From: BS750m-G62 sp964577175
Lineage (GTDB): Bacteria > Planctomycetota > Phycisphaerae > FEN-1346
Direction: 5' to 3'
Assembly (NCBI GenBank): GCA_964577175.1
Contig: CAZNYC010000039.1
Location: forward strand, 1 to 30,405
Length of the DNA: 30,405 nt
Of the stretch, positions 1-8,314 are shown piece after piece; position 1 is the first letter of the stretch, and each line of letters opens with the position of its first letter. A program made the translations under genes and the position numbers. The notes below the pieces were generated by a model. The model did not search any database. It saw nothing but the letters and a program-made list of their open reading frames with translations, and had not been told where the DNA came from.

Positions 1-1
1 G

Positions 2-730
2 CCGGCCGAGGCGCCCGCGCCGGAGGCCGAGGCCCCCCCGGCCGGCGAAGCGCCCGCCGAGCCCGCCGAGACGGACGACGACGGCCCCCCCACCGTCTGG
101 GAACTCCTCCAGGCGGGCGGGCCGCTCATGTATCCCATCTACTTCTGTTCGTTCCTCATGGTCACCTTCGCCATCGAGCGGGCGATCAGCCTCCGCCGAC
201 GCAAGGTCCTGCCCCCCGCGTTCGTCGAGAACCTGCGCGACCTCGTCCGCACCCGTCCCATCGACAGCGACAAGGTCCTCACCTACTGCCAGGCGAACCC
301 GAGCCCGATCTCGCGAATCTTCCAGGCGGCCGTCAAGCGCCTCGACCGTCCCCTGCCGGAGATCGAGAAGGCCATCGAGGACGCCGGCGCCCGCGAGGTC
401 CGCGACCTCCGCCGGTACACCCGCGTCCTCTCGGGCGTGGCGAGCGTGGCCCCGCTGCTGGGCCTCCTGGGCACGGTCCTCGGCATGATCGGGGCGTTCC
501 AGGAAATCGGCGGGGGCAAACCCATCGGCGCCGGCGCCGGCGAGGCCCTCGCCGAGAACATCTACGAGGCCCTCGTCACGACCGCCTCCGGCCTCTCGGT
601 GGCCATCCCCAGCCTCGTGCTCTACCTGGTCATCACCTCGCGCATCGACCGGCTGGTCGCCGAGATGGACGACCTGACGATGGAGTTCGTCGAGGGCCTC
701 GCCGACGAGAAGAAAAACGCCGCCGCGTAA
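2..730 (+). CDS. exbB: MotA/TolQ/ExbB proton channel family protein (5' partial)
   Basis: Inner-membrane proton channel subunit that works with ExbD/TolR to pass proton-motive force to a periplasm-spanning partner. The frame is open from the window edge: about 28 Pro/Ala/Glu-rich residues precede the TVWELLQAGGPLMYPI segment that typically opens planctomycete ExbB proteins, so the ATG at 128 is internal and the true start is upstream. Three membrane helices are visible: around YPIYFCSFLMVTFAIERA, then SVAPLLGLLGTVLGMIGAF, then TTASGLSVAIPSLVLYLVI. The GLLGTVLGM stretch and the TTASGLSVAIP stretch are the conserved channel-lining motifs of the family, including its polar Thr residues. The gene ends with TAA and is followed by a repeat-bearing gap and then ExbD. 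Family assignment is firm; what the complex powers is inferred from the neighbours. Confidence 0.93.
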   Translation, partial: PAEAPAPEAEAPPAGEAPAEPAETDDDGPPTVWELLQAGGPLMYPIYFCSFLMVTFAIERAISLRRRKVLPPAFVENLRDLVRTRPIDSDKVLTYCQANPSPISRIFQAAVKRLDRPLPEIEKAIEDAGAREVRDLRRYTRVLSGVASVAPLLGLLGTVLGMIGAFQEIGGGKPIGAGAGEALAENIYEALVTTASGLSVAIPSLVLYLVITSRIDRLVAEMDDLTMEFVEGLADEKKNAAA

Positions 731-876
731 CGGCCCGCCGCGCCGGGACTCGCTCGGAATGACAATCGTTGAGCCGGCGCGGGCTGTGAAAACGCGCCGG
801 GCAAGTTTACCCGCCGTAGCCCAAAGGGCGAAGGCGGGCCCGCGGCGATGGAGTCCGGCAAAAGTGAAGTGACGAT

Positions 877-974
877 GTCATTCTGAGGCCTCGCTTGCGA
901 GGCCGAAGAATCTCGCCGTGCCAGTGGCGACAAGGCGAGATTCTTCGTCGGCCTTGCGGCCTTCTCAGAATGAC
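877..974. repeat. 98-bp dispersed palindromic repeat, copy A
   Basis: The element starts GTCATTCTGAGG and ends CTCAGAATGAC, so its ends are inverted. Inside, GAAGAATCTCGCC is mirrored by GGCGAGATTCTTC, giving a long near-perfect hairpin. Copies of the same length lie at 1513-1611 and 28271-28369. The rest of the 731-1040 gap shows no gene. It holds a fragment GGACTCGCTCGGAATGAC near 745 related to the end of the same family (also near 11070), and a stretch near 803-840 with AGTTTACCCGCC that recurs near 28209. Confidence 0.8.
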
Positions 975-1040
975 AACCATGAAGATTCCTTTTGCCGGGT
1001 TCATAAATGTGACCGCCCGCGACCGAAGGAGTCACCGACC

Positions 1041-1466
1041 ATGCGCATCGACCGCCAGCCGCAGGAGCGGCAGGTCCGGGCCGAGATGAACCTCACGCCC
1101 ATGATCGACGTCGTCTTCCTCCTGCTGATCTTCTTCATGGTGGCCACCAAGTTCGCCGAGATCGAGCGGGACCTCCAGGTCAACCCGCCCTCGGCCCGCG
1201 ACGCCCAGCCCGTCACGGCCGCCCCGAAGGAACTCATCGTCAACGTCACGCGCGACGGCCGGTTCACCGTGGCCGGCGTCGAGTACCCCGTGGAGGACCT
1301 CGAACGCCTCATCGCCCAGGCCGTCGAGGAGAACCCCGACCAGGCGGTCGTCGTGCGCGGCGACCGGAAGGCCATCCTCCAACTTCCCGTCGACGTGCTG
1401 AACCTGTGCGAGAAATACGAAGTCCGCCGGAAGTTCCTGACGACCGCCCAGACCGGCGGCGGGTGA
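1041..1466 (+). CDS. exbD: ExbD/TolR family biopolymer transport protein
   Basis: Single-span partner of the ExbB channel. The 141-residue length is normal for ExbD/TolR. The N-terminal cytoplasmic stretch leads into MNLTPMIDVVFLLLIFFMV, where Asp23 is the proton-carrying residue conserved in ExbD and TolR, followed by a ~110-residue periplasmic domain ending in the usual VLNLCEKYEVRRKFL-like helix. The ATG at 1041 is chosen because GAAGGAG sits about ten bases upstream; the frame is open further upstream but that part lies in the palindromic repeat and is not protein-like. It is bracketed by two copies of the same ~98-bp repeat, at 877 and 1513. It lies between exbB and the toroid protein, and all three are on the plus strand. 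Assignment is firm. Confidence 0.94.
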   Translation: MRIDRQPQERQVRAEMNLTPMIDVVFLLLIFFMVATKFAEIERDLQVNPPSARDAQPVTAAPKELIVNVTRDGRFTVAGVEYPVEDLERLIAQAVEENPDQAVVVRGDRKAILQLPVDVLNLCEKYEVRRKFLTTAQTGGG

Positions 1467-1512
1467 GGGAGGACGGGGATGCCTGAGATCGCGAGAGGGG
1501 GCCCGCAAGCGT

Positions 1513-1611
1513 GTCATTCCGAGGTTCCGCTTGCGGGACCGAAGAATCTCGCCGCGGGAGCGGCGTCGAGGCGGGATTCTTCGTCGCGGCGTCGCCGCCC
1601 CTCAGAATGAC
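1513..1611. repeat. 98-bp dispersed palindromic repeat, copy B
   Basis: Same family as 877-974: starts GTCATTCCGAGG, ends CTCAGAATGAC, with GAAGAATCTCGCC mirrored by GGCGGGATTCTTC. The centre differs from copy A but keeps complementarity across the hairpin. It fills most of the 188-bp gap between exbD and the toroid gene, so it is likely transcribed if the three genes form an operon. Confidence 0.8.
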
Positions 1612-1654
1612 TGCCGCACGTCCGTATCGTCGTCATCGGGGTTGATGATAGCCC

Positions 1655-4600
1655 ATGCCGGAAAACCGCAACAACTCGTGGAGCCTGCCGACCCGGATCC
1701 TCTGGATCGCGGTCCCGCTCCTCGCCGTCGCCGGGGCGGCCGCCTTCTTCCTCTGGCCGAGGGAGGAGGTCTTCTACTCCGACGGCGAACGGACCTGGTC
1801 CGCCCGGCCGGACCTCGGCCTCCGGTCCGTCCTGTGGGACGAAGGGGCCCGCCTCGAGGGTCTCGGCGACCCGCGCCAGGACTACGACCCGTGCCTCTCC
1901 GCCGACGGGCAGGACCTGTACTTCACCCGCGGCAAGGCGGGCGGCGAGGCCGACCTCTACGTCGCCTACCGCACCGTCGACGGGTGGGCGGACCCCCGGC
2001 CGCTCGACGCCCTCAACACCGGGGCCGACGAGATCGGCCCGGCCCTCGGCCGCGACGGCGCCACGCTCTACTTCTACTCCAACCGCGCCGGCGGCGAGGG
2101 AGGGTACGACCTCTACGTGGCGCGGCACACGGCCGACGGCTGGCAGCCGCCCGAGAACCTCGGGCCCGCCGTCAACACCCCGTTCAACGAGTACGACCCG
2201 GCGGTGGCGCCGGACGGGTCCCGCCTCCTGTTCGCCTCGAACCGCCCGGCGGCCGAGGCCGAGAAACCCGACGAGGCGGACTGGCCCGCCACCCTCCGCG
2301 AAGGCCATTACCGCAATGATTACGATATCTACGCACTGAATCTGGCGGACCGCTCCGCCCCGCCGCGCCGGCTCGCGGCCGTGTGCAGCGGGGCCGACGA
2401 CGGCCAGCCGGCGCTCTCCCGCGACGGCCGGTGGCTCTACTTCGCCTCCAACCGCGCGGGCGGGCAGGGCGGATACGACATCTGGCGCAGCCGCGTCGCC
2501 GACCCGCCGCTGGCGGCCCTCATGCCGCCCGAGAACCTCGGCCGGCCCGTCAACACGGCCGCCCACGAACTCGACCCGGCCGTCAGCCTCGAGGGGTTCG
2601 GCCTCTACTTCTCCAGCGATCGGGAGGCCGAGGACCGGTGGGCCATCTACTTCGCCCGCAGCCACGAGGTCTTCCGGGTGGTGCGGACGCGGCGGCTGGC
2701 CATCGGGCACATCCTCGGCCGCCTCTCCTGGCCGCTCATCGGCCTCATCGCCGCCCTCATCGGCCTGCTGCTGACGCTGCTGGCGATGGCCCGGCTGCGT
2801 CGGCGGCCGGGGCTGCTCACCAGCGCCATGATGGTCTCGCTCATCCTGCACCTGGTGGCCCTCAGCCTGTTCACCCTGTGGCAGATTTCGACCCGGGTCT
2901 CGGAACTGGCCGAGGACGAGGCCCGGTTCGAGGTCGCCGTCTCGCTGCCCGACCTGGCGGAGAGCGAACTTTCGAGCCGCCTGCGGGCCTCCCTGGAAGA
3001 CCTCGCCCGGACGGATACGGCGAAACTGGCCGCCGAGAAGTCCCGCGAGATGACCGCCCCCGAGCCACCGGCCCCCGAGTCGCCCGAGGTGGCCCTCGCC
3101 CGGGCCGAGCCCGAGGCCGCCCCGAAACCGCTCGACATCGACCGGCCGGAGGCCCGCCCCGTGGACCTCTCCGAACCGCTCCGCGAGCAGCCGGAGCCCG
3201 TCCCCGCGCCCGAGCCCCTGCCGCCCGAGCCCGTCCTGGCGGTCGAGCCGAAACCCGTCCGCCGGGAGCCGCCCGAGCCGGCCGCCCCGCGGCCGGTGGA
3301 GGTGGCCCGCCGCGAGCTGGCGCCGCCCGCCCCGACACGCCGTCCGGCGCGGCCGGAGCCGGCGCCCGAGCGCCCCGCCCCCGTGCCGGAGCCGTCGGCC
3401 CTGGCCGAGGTCACGCCGCCCGAGCCCCCCGCGCGCGAGACCCTGCCGGCGCCGGACATCACGCGGCCGGAGGCGGAGGCCGCCCCCGCCGAGGCGATCG
3501 TGGACCTCGCCCCGACGGAGACCGAGCCGCCCGCCCGGCCCGTCCGGATGGAACCGCCGGCGCCGGACCGGCCGGCGAGCACGCGTCCGCTCGCCGCCGC
3601 CCGGCCCGAGGCGCGGGTGCCGGAACCGTCGGCCCCGGCCCGCCGGCCGGAGGCGGCGGCGCCGGCGGCGCGTCCGGCCCCGCCGACGGCGGACCTGGCG
3701 GACGTGGCCCCGCCCGTGGAGGCGGCGGAGGCGAGCCCCATCGTGCCGGCGGAGGTCCTGGCCCGCGGGCCGGCCGTCGAGCCGCCCGAGATCACCCCGC
3801 CGGAGGCCCTGCCGCCCGCCGTCGGGCCGCCCCAACTCGCCCGCCGCGGACCCGACGCCGAGCCCGAGCCGGACGCCGAGCCCTCGCCGCGCGCCGCCGT
3901 CCGCCTGGAGCGGGCGGCCGGTCCCGTCGCCGCCACCGTCGGACCCCGCGTGACGGCCCCGTCGCCGGCGCCGGACCTGCGTGTGGGGCCGGAGGCGGCG
4001 AGCGCCCAGCCGCTGGCCGGCGAGGCGGCCCCGGCCGTCGCCGCGGGGCCCGTCCCGGCGCTCGACGTGCCGGACGTCCGTCCGCCGGAGCCGGCGCCCG
4101 CCGCCGCGGCGGAGGTGGTCGACCTGGCCCCCACGACCGCCGAGGCGGCGCTGCGGCCGGTCCAGGGACCCGAACAGCCGTCGGACCGGCCGCCGAGCAC
4201 CCGCCCCCTGGCCGCCGCACGGGCCGAGACGTCCGTCCCGGAGGTGGGCGCGCCGGTCCGCGCGCCGGAGGCGTCGGCCCCGGCGGTCCGCCCCGCGCCG
4301 CCGACGGCGGCCATCGGCGAGGTCGCCCTGCCGGCCGAGGCGCCCGCCCGCGGGCCTGTCGTGCCGGCCGAGCCGCTCGCCCGCGGGCCGTCCCTCCCGC
4401 CGACGGAGGTGAACCCGGCCGAGACCCTCCCGCCCGCCGTCGGGCCGACCGACGTGGCCGCCCGCGGACCCAACGGCGAGGGCGAGGCGGAACCGGAAGC
4501 GGGTCCCCCCACGGCCGTCACGGTCCGCCGGGCGGCGGGGCCCGTGGCGGCGGAGACGGCGCCGCGGCTGGCCGCCCCGGCGGCCTCGGAAGACCTGCGC

Positions 4601-6172
4601 GTCGGGCCGGAGGCGGTGGCGGCCGAGCCGATCGCCTCGGCCGGGCAGGCGGCGGCCGCCCCCTCGCCCGCCCCCGCCCCCGCCATCGAGGGGACCCCGA
4701 CGGCGAGGGCGGCCGTGGTCCCGGAGGGGCCGGAGGTCGTGGACCTGACGGAACCGTCCCTCCCGCCGCCGCCGCAGGTCGTCCAGGGACCGGTACCGTC
4801 CGTGACCGCCGGTCCGCGCGAGGCGCTGGCGCCCGCCCGTCCCGAGACGGAGGCGCCGGACCGCCCCGCCGCCGGGTCCGTGCCGGAGGCGCCGGCGGGC
4901 GGGTCCCCGGCCGAGCCCGATGCCGCCACGCGGTTGGCCTCGGCCGTGCCGGCGGGCGAGGCGCTCGCCACGCCCGTCATCGGCGAGGCGCTGGGGGAGG
5001 CGGCCCTGCCGCCGGAAGCCGCCCGCATGCAGGAGGTGGCGCCGCCGCCCGCGCCCCTGCCGCCCAAGGAGGTTTACCGTCTCCGCACGGAGCCGGACCG
5101 GGCCGCCCGGATCGAGAAACTGGGCGGCACGCCGGAGACCGAGGAGGCCGTCCGACGGGCCCTCATCTGGTTCCGCCTGCACCAGAGCCCCGACGGACGG
5201 TGGGACGTGGACGGGTTCATGAAGCACCACAAAGTCAAGGGTCGGCGGGCCGACGGGCGGGGCAGCCGCCGGGACCAGGACGTGGGCGTGACGGCCCTGG
5301 CGGCCCTGGCGTTCATCGGGGCCGGGCACACCCACGTGGCCGCCCGCGGCGCCGACGGGCCCACCGAACACGCCGAGACCGTCCGCAAGGCCGTCGACTG
5401 GCTCCTGGAAGGGCAGACCGAGGAGGGCGACCTCCGCCGGAAGGGACAGATGTACGACCACTGCCTCGCCACGATGGTCCTGTGCGAATCGTACAGCATG
5501 ACGGGCGACGAGCGGCTCGTCGAGCCGATCCGCAAGGCCGTCGAGTTCACCCTGAAGGCCCAGAATCCGAATCGCGGCTGGCGGTACGAGCCGCGGTCGG
5601 ACAACGACACGAGCGTCCTGGGGTGGGCGCTGATGGCCCTGAAGAGCGCCGAGATCGCCGGCTTCGCGGTCCCCCAGAAGGCGTACCGCGGGGCGGCGAA
5701 CTGGCTCGACCGCGTCCGCAAGGGCAAGCACAAGGGCCTGTACGAGTATCAGCCGGGCCGGAACCCGTCGCCGGCGATGACCGCCGAGGGGCTCTTCTCG
5801 GAGATGCTCATCGACTACGACCCCGCCAGCCCGCGGACGGCCGAGTCCGTCGCCTACCTCCTGGACCACGAGCCCCGCTACGTGCCGCAGGACAAGAACC
5901 GCACGAACTTCTATTACTGGTACTACGCCACGATGGCACTGCACCAGTTGGGCGGCGCGGAGTGGGAGACGTGGAACGCGAAGGTGCGGGAGGCGCTGGT
6001 GACGTCGCAGCGGGACGACGGCCCGCACGCGGGCAGTTGGGACCCGCGGACCCGCTGGGGCGACTACGGCGGCCGGGTGTACTCGACCGCCATGGCGGCC
6101 CTCACGCTGGAGGTCTATTACCGGTACCTGCCGTTCTACGACCTGAGGCTGGATGGAAACGCGCAGGAGTAA
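1655..6172 (+). CDS. PD40 propeller / TonB-like helix / Pro-rich linker / alpha-alpha toroid fusion
   Basis: A 1505-residue multidomain membrane protein. Residues ~13-34 form an N-terminal helix. Residues ~75-345 hold about five PD40 (TolB-like propeller) repeats of the type DPAVSxxGxxLYFSS and GGYDIW. Residues ~359-379 form a second helix, then the basic loop RLRRRP, then a third helix at ~386-410 that carries SLILH (Ser395, His399). This is the SxxxH pattern of the TonB energy-transducing helix (Ser16, His20 in E. coli TonB). A Pro/Ala/Glu-rich region of about 670 residues follows (~470-1140). The C-terminal domain (~1140-1505) resembles the prenyltransferase/squalene-cyclase toroid, with RRALIWFRLHQSPDGRWDVD and DNDTSVLGWALMALKSA; I do not see the full DxDD cyclase motif, so enzymatic activity is doubtful. 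Predicted topology puts propeller, linker and toroid in the periplasm. Context with ExbB/ExbD suggests a proton-motive-force-coupled envelope role (inference). The ATG at 1655 has only a weak ribosome binding site. Confidence 0.85.
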   Translation: MPENRNNSWSLPTRILWIAVPLLAVAGAAAFFLWPREEVFYSDGERTWSARPDLGLRSVLWDEGARLEGLGDPRQDYDPCLSADGQDLYFTRGKAGGEADLYVAYRTVDGWADPRPLDALNTGADEIGPALGRDGATLYFYSNRAGGEGGYDLYVARHTADGWQPPENLGPAVNTPFNEYDPAVAPDGSRLLFASNRPAAEAEKPDEADWPATLREGHYRNDYDIYALNLADRSAPPRRLAAVCSGADDGQPALSRDGRWLYFASNRAGGQGGYDIWRSRVADPPLAALMPPENLGRPVNTAAHELDPAVSLEGFGLYFSSDREAEDRWAIYFARSHEVFRVVRTRRLAIGHILGRLSWPLIGLIAALIGLLLTLLAMARLRRRPGLLTSAMMVSLILHLVALSLFTLWQISTRVSELAEDEARFEVAVSLPDLAESELSSRLRASLEDLARTDTAKLAAEKSREMTAPEPPAPESPEVALARAEPEAAPKPLDIDRPEARPVDLSEPLREQPEPVPAPEPLPPEPVLAVEPKPVRREPPEPAAPRPVEVARRELAPPAPTRRPARPEPAPERPAPVPEPSALAEVTPPEPPARETLPAPDITRPEAEAAPAEAIVDLAPTETEPPARPVRMEPPAPDRPASTRPLAAARPEARVPEPSAPARRPEAAAPAARPAPPTADLADVAPPVEAAEASPIVPAEVLARGPAVEPPEITPPEALPPAVGPPQLARRGPDAEPEPDAEPSPRAAVRLERAAGPVAATVGPRVTAPSPAPDLRVGPEAASAQPLAGEAAPAVAAGPVPALDVPDVRPPEPAPAAAAEVVDLAPTTAEAALRPVQGPEQPSDRPPSTRPLAAARAETSVPEVGAPVRAPEASAPAVRPAPPTAAIGEVALPAEAPARGPVVPAEPLARGPSLPPTEVNPAETLPPAVGPTDVAARGPNGEGEAEPEAGPPTAVTVRRAAGPVAAETAPRLAAPAASEDLRVGPEAVAAEPIASAGQAAAAPSPAPAPAIEGTPTARAAVVPEGPEVVDLTEPSLPPPPQVVQGPVPSVTAGPREALAPARPETEAPDRPAAGSVPEAPAGGSPAEPDAATRLASAVPAGEALATPVIGEALGEAALPPEAARMQEVAPPPAPLPPKEVYRLRTEPDRAARIEKLGGTPETEEAVRRALIWFRLHQSPDGRWDVDGFMKHHKVKGRRADGRGSRRDQDVGVTALAALAFIGAGHTHVAARGADGPTEHAETVRKAVDWLLEGQTEEGDLRRKGQMYDHCLATMVLCESYSMTGDERLVEPIRKAVEFTLKAQNPNRGWRYEPRSDNDTSVLGWALMALKSAEIAGFAVPQKAYRGAANWLDRVRKGKHKGLYEYQPGRNPSPAMTAEGLFSEMLIDYDPASPRTAESVAYLLDHEPRYVPQDKNRTNFYYWYYATMALHQLGGAEWETWNAKVREALVTSQRDDGPHAGSWDPRTRWGDYGGRVYSTAMAALTLEVYYRYLPFYDLRLDGNAQE
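3491..4880 (+). repeat. Tandem ~207-residue (621-bp) repeats inside the Pro-rich linker
   Basis: The linker of the preceding protein is built from diverged in-frame tandem units. Unit 1 starts at 3491 (EAIVDLAPT), unit 2 at 4112 (EVVDLAPT), and a partial unit 3 at 4733 (EVVDLTEP), a spacing of 621 bp each time. Landmarks shared by units 1 and 2 in the same order are STRPLAAAR, RPAPPTA, VPAE.LARGP, LPPAVGP, RAAGPVAA and DLRVGPEA. The start positions were calculated from the sequence; the end of unit 3 is approximate. Confidence 0.85.
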
Positions 6173-6184
6173 GAGGCCGGCGGT

Positions 6185-6254
6185 ATGTGGCCCGGCCGGC
6201 TTGTCCGGCCGGGAGTGCACCTCGACCCGGTTGGACAAGCCAACCGGGTCACAC
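6185..6254. repeat. Double-hairpin element, copy 1
   Basis: Two perfect 9-bp hairpins follow each other just after the toroid gene. Hairpin 1 has stem CCCGGCCGG (6191-6199) with loop CTTGT and the complementary arm at 6205-6213. Hairpin 2 has stem CCCGGTTGG (6226-6234) with loop ACAAG and the arm at 6240-6248. Flanks are TGTGG on the left and TCACAC on the right. The same two stems in the same order start the truncated element at 30354. No T-run follows, so it is not a classical intrinsic terminator. Confidence 0.8.
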
Positions 6255-6294
6255 AGGGGGCGGGCCCCGGAAACGGCTTGCCCTCCGGTTCACG

Positions 6295-6324
6295 TTGACC
6301 GGACACCTCGCCTCCCCTTATAGT
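6295..6324 (+). promoter_or_regulatory. Candidate sigma70-type promoter
   Basis: TTGACC at 6295-6300 and TATAGT at 6319-6324 are separated by 18 bases. Each hexamer matches the housekeeping consensus at 5 of 6 positions, which stands out in such GC-rich DNA. A transcript would begin near 6331, about 26 bases before the GTG start at 6357. Confidence 0.6.
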
Positions 6325-6356
6325 TCCCCGACGCGAATGCCGATGGAAGGGCCATC

Positions 6357-8198
6357 GTGGCCATGAATCGCCCAAAACCCGCTCGTGTTGCCGCCCTCCT
6401 CGCCGTCCTCGCCTCGGCGTGCCTGGCCGGCCCTGCGCGCGTCCGGGCCGCCCAGAACGAGGCCGGCCCCGACGAGACGGACACCCAAACCGATACGCCC
6501 GGCGTCACCGCCCGTTTCGTCCGCAGCGAGTGGCACAGCCTGTTCCTCGATGGCGAGAAGATCGGCTACACCACCGAGAGCCTGTACCGTCTGAGCGACG
6601 GCGGGCACCGGCTGAAGTGCAACACGTTCCTCCGCCGGCGGCGGGGCGACCCGCGCCTCGGGTATTACCGGAAGACGACGGCCGACGTCGACGCCCGCTT
6701 CCGGCCGCAGGCGGTCGCCTGCGAGGTCCGTAGCGGCAGCCGGCGCTGGCGGACGAGCGGCCGGGCGGACGGCGGCACGTTCCGCCTCAAGCGGACCGTC
6801 GACGGCAAGACCGGCACCGCCGCCGTCCCCATCGAGGACGGCATGACGCTGCGGTGCTGGGCGGTGCGGGCCACCGCCATGGCGGGCACCGCCCCGGGCG
6901 AGACGCGGCGCTGGCTCGTCATCGACGCCTCCATCGGGGCGCTGCTGCCGGAACCGGTTCGCGTCCGCGTCCTCGGCCGGCACACGCTGCCCGGCCGGAC
7001 GGAGGCGGACGGGGACCTCCGCGGCCGGATCTACCTGTCGGCGTACGGTGTGGAACAGGTGGCCCACCTGGTGGGCGACGACGGCCGGGTCCTCCGCCGC
7101 CTCTGGCAGAGCAGCCCGATGGTGGCGGAAGGGGTGGCGCTGTCGGAGGCGCGGCGGCTGGACGCGGTGGCCGACCCGCCGCCGGCGCTCACCCTGCCGG
7201 GCATGACCCTCCGCGGGTACCGCAACGAGCGGATGGGCCTCGGCCTGTACGTCCCGCCGATGCCGTACGCCCTGCACGTGGTCGAGGAATCCGGGGTGCT
7301 GCGGATCGCGAACCTGACGGACGCGGCGCAGGTGGAGATCCGTCCGGTCCTGGGGTCCGGCCCGCCGGCGGCGCCGGCCGGCGAGGCGTCGGCGTCCGGC
7401 GAGGGCGCCGGCGATGACGGCGCCGCCTCCGCCCCCACGCCGCGCCTCGCGACCCTGCCGGTCTTCAAGGAATGGGCCGCACGGTACGAGGACGTGACGG
7501 TGGAACCGAGCCGGCCGTACGTCCCCGGCGGGGCCAAGGACGCCGAGGCGATCGGCGTGGCGGGCACCGCCCGGCTCGGATGCACGACGTTCCATTATCG
7601 GAACCTGCTGTACTGGGGCGCGGGGCTGACGTGGTTCGTCACGGTCCGGGTGGCGGACCGGCCCGTGCAGGGCGAGCCGATGCTGTCGGAGAGCGTGGTG
7701 CGGTCGCTGCGGATCGAGCCGCCCGAAGGCCGCCTGCCGCTCCAGACCATCGGGACGACCGTCCGGAGCCCGCTGTACGGGTTCCAGGTCCGGCTGCCGA
7801 GCCGCCGATGGAGCGTGCCGGAGCATACCGGCGGGCTGCCGACCGCGCTGGAGGTGGCGCGGCAGGACCAGGCGGCGGTGGCGGTGGTGCGGATGCTGAA
7901 CCGCGATCCGGACCGGACGCTGGAGACGTTCGTCCGGCTCCGGGCGAAGGCGGCCGCCCGCCGGCTCGGCGTGAAGGAGCCGGCACCGAAACCCGCCACG
8001 CTCGGCGGACTGCCGGGCTACCAACTCGTATACGAAGGTGACGGGCTGCTCTCCGGCCGGCGGGCCGAGTGCACGACCGTGTACGTCCGCCGGCACCGTC
8101 GGGTGCTGGCCCTGGTGCTGATGGTTCGGGCCGGGGCCGATGAGGCCGTCCGCGACGAGGTCCGGGCACTGCGCGAGAGCGTGCAGTTTCTGGACTGA
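6357..8198 (+). CDS. Secreted protein, two PsbP/Mog1-like segments, function unknown
   Basis: I cannot name this family with confidence. The 613-residue product starts with a signal peptide (VAALLAVLASACLAGPARVRA). The N-terminal third has WHSLFLDGEKIGYTTESLYRL followed by beta-rich sequence, a pattern seen in DUF3108-like and transglutaminase-associated N-terminal domains of planctomycetes. Two later segments, around residues 295-420 (MGLGLYVPPMPY...) and 470-613 (LYGFQVRLPSRRW...), look like PsbP/Mog1-type alpha/beta domains, which typically open with a strand ending in P..W or P..Y. GTG at 6357 is preferred because GGAAGG lies six bases upstream; ATG at 6363 is the alternative. It has its own promoter at 6295 and no obvious enzyme motif. 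Confidence 0.6.
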   Translation: MAMNRPKPARVAALLAVLASACLAGPARVRAAQNEAGPDETDTQTDTPGVTARFVRSEWHSLFLDGEKIGYTTESLYRLSDGGHRLKCNTFLRRRRGDPRLGYYRKTTADVDARFRPQAVACEVRSGSRRWRTSGRADGGTFRLKRTVDGKTGTAAVPIEDGMTLRCWAVRATAMAGTAPGETRRWLVIDASIGALLPEPVRVRVLGRHTLPGRTEADGDLRGRIYLSAYGVEQVAHLVGDDGRVLRRLWQSSPMVAEGVALSEARRLDAVADPPPALTLPGMTLRGYRNERMGLGLYVPPMPYALHVVEESGVLRIANLTDAAQVEIRPVLGSGPPAAPAGEASASGEGAGDDGAASAPTPRLATLPVFKEWAARYEDVTVEPSRPYVPGGAKDAEAIGVAGTARLGCTTFHYRNLLYWGAGLTWFVTVRVADRPVQGEPMLSESVVRSLRIEPPEGRLPLQTIGTTVRSPLYGFQVRLPSRRWSVPEHTGGLPTALEVARQDQAAVAVVRMLNRDPDRTLETFVRLRAKAAARRLGVKEPAPKPATLGGLPGYQLVYEGDGLLSGRRAECTTVYVRRHRRVLALVLMVRAGADEAVRDEVRALRESVQFLD

Positions 8199-8258
8199 TT
8201 GATTACGAGTGCCTGACGCATCGGATGGTGCCGGCTCCGGTCGGCGCCTGTGCAGGTC

Positions 8259-8286
8259 AATGCCCAATGTCCAATGAGCAATGTCC
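8259..8286. repeat. Four tandem AATGNNC heptads
   Basis: AATGCCC, AATGTCC, AATGAGC and AATGTCC follow each other without gaps, 29 bases before the chosen start of the next gene. The heptad array is in the leader of that gene and is AT-richer than its surroundings. Its role is unknown; it may be a relic of a dispersed repeat or a protein-binding array. Confidence 0.5.
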
Positions 8287-8314
8287 AAGCCCGCTGCCGC
8301 GGAATGGGAAACGC

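Noticed and set aside
970..1007. Promoter for exbD from ATGACA and CATAAA
   Set aside because: The two hexamers are 26 bases apart, too far for a sigma70 promoter, and the first is part of the palindromic repeat.
1514..6238. 1574-residue open frame on the minus strand, and a 1327-residue one (2383-6366) on the plus strand
   Set aside because: Both are shadows of the PD40/toroid gene. Their translations are Arg/Gly/Pro-rich without domains, as expected from third-position GC in the true frame.
6185..6254. Rho-independent terminator after the toroid gene
   Set aside because: The hairpins are strong but no T-run follows either one, and the same modules occur inside coding sequence and in leaders, so termination is not their defining role.
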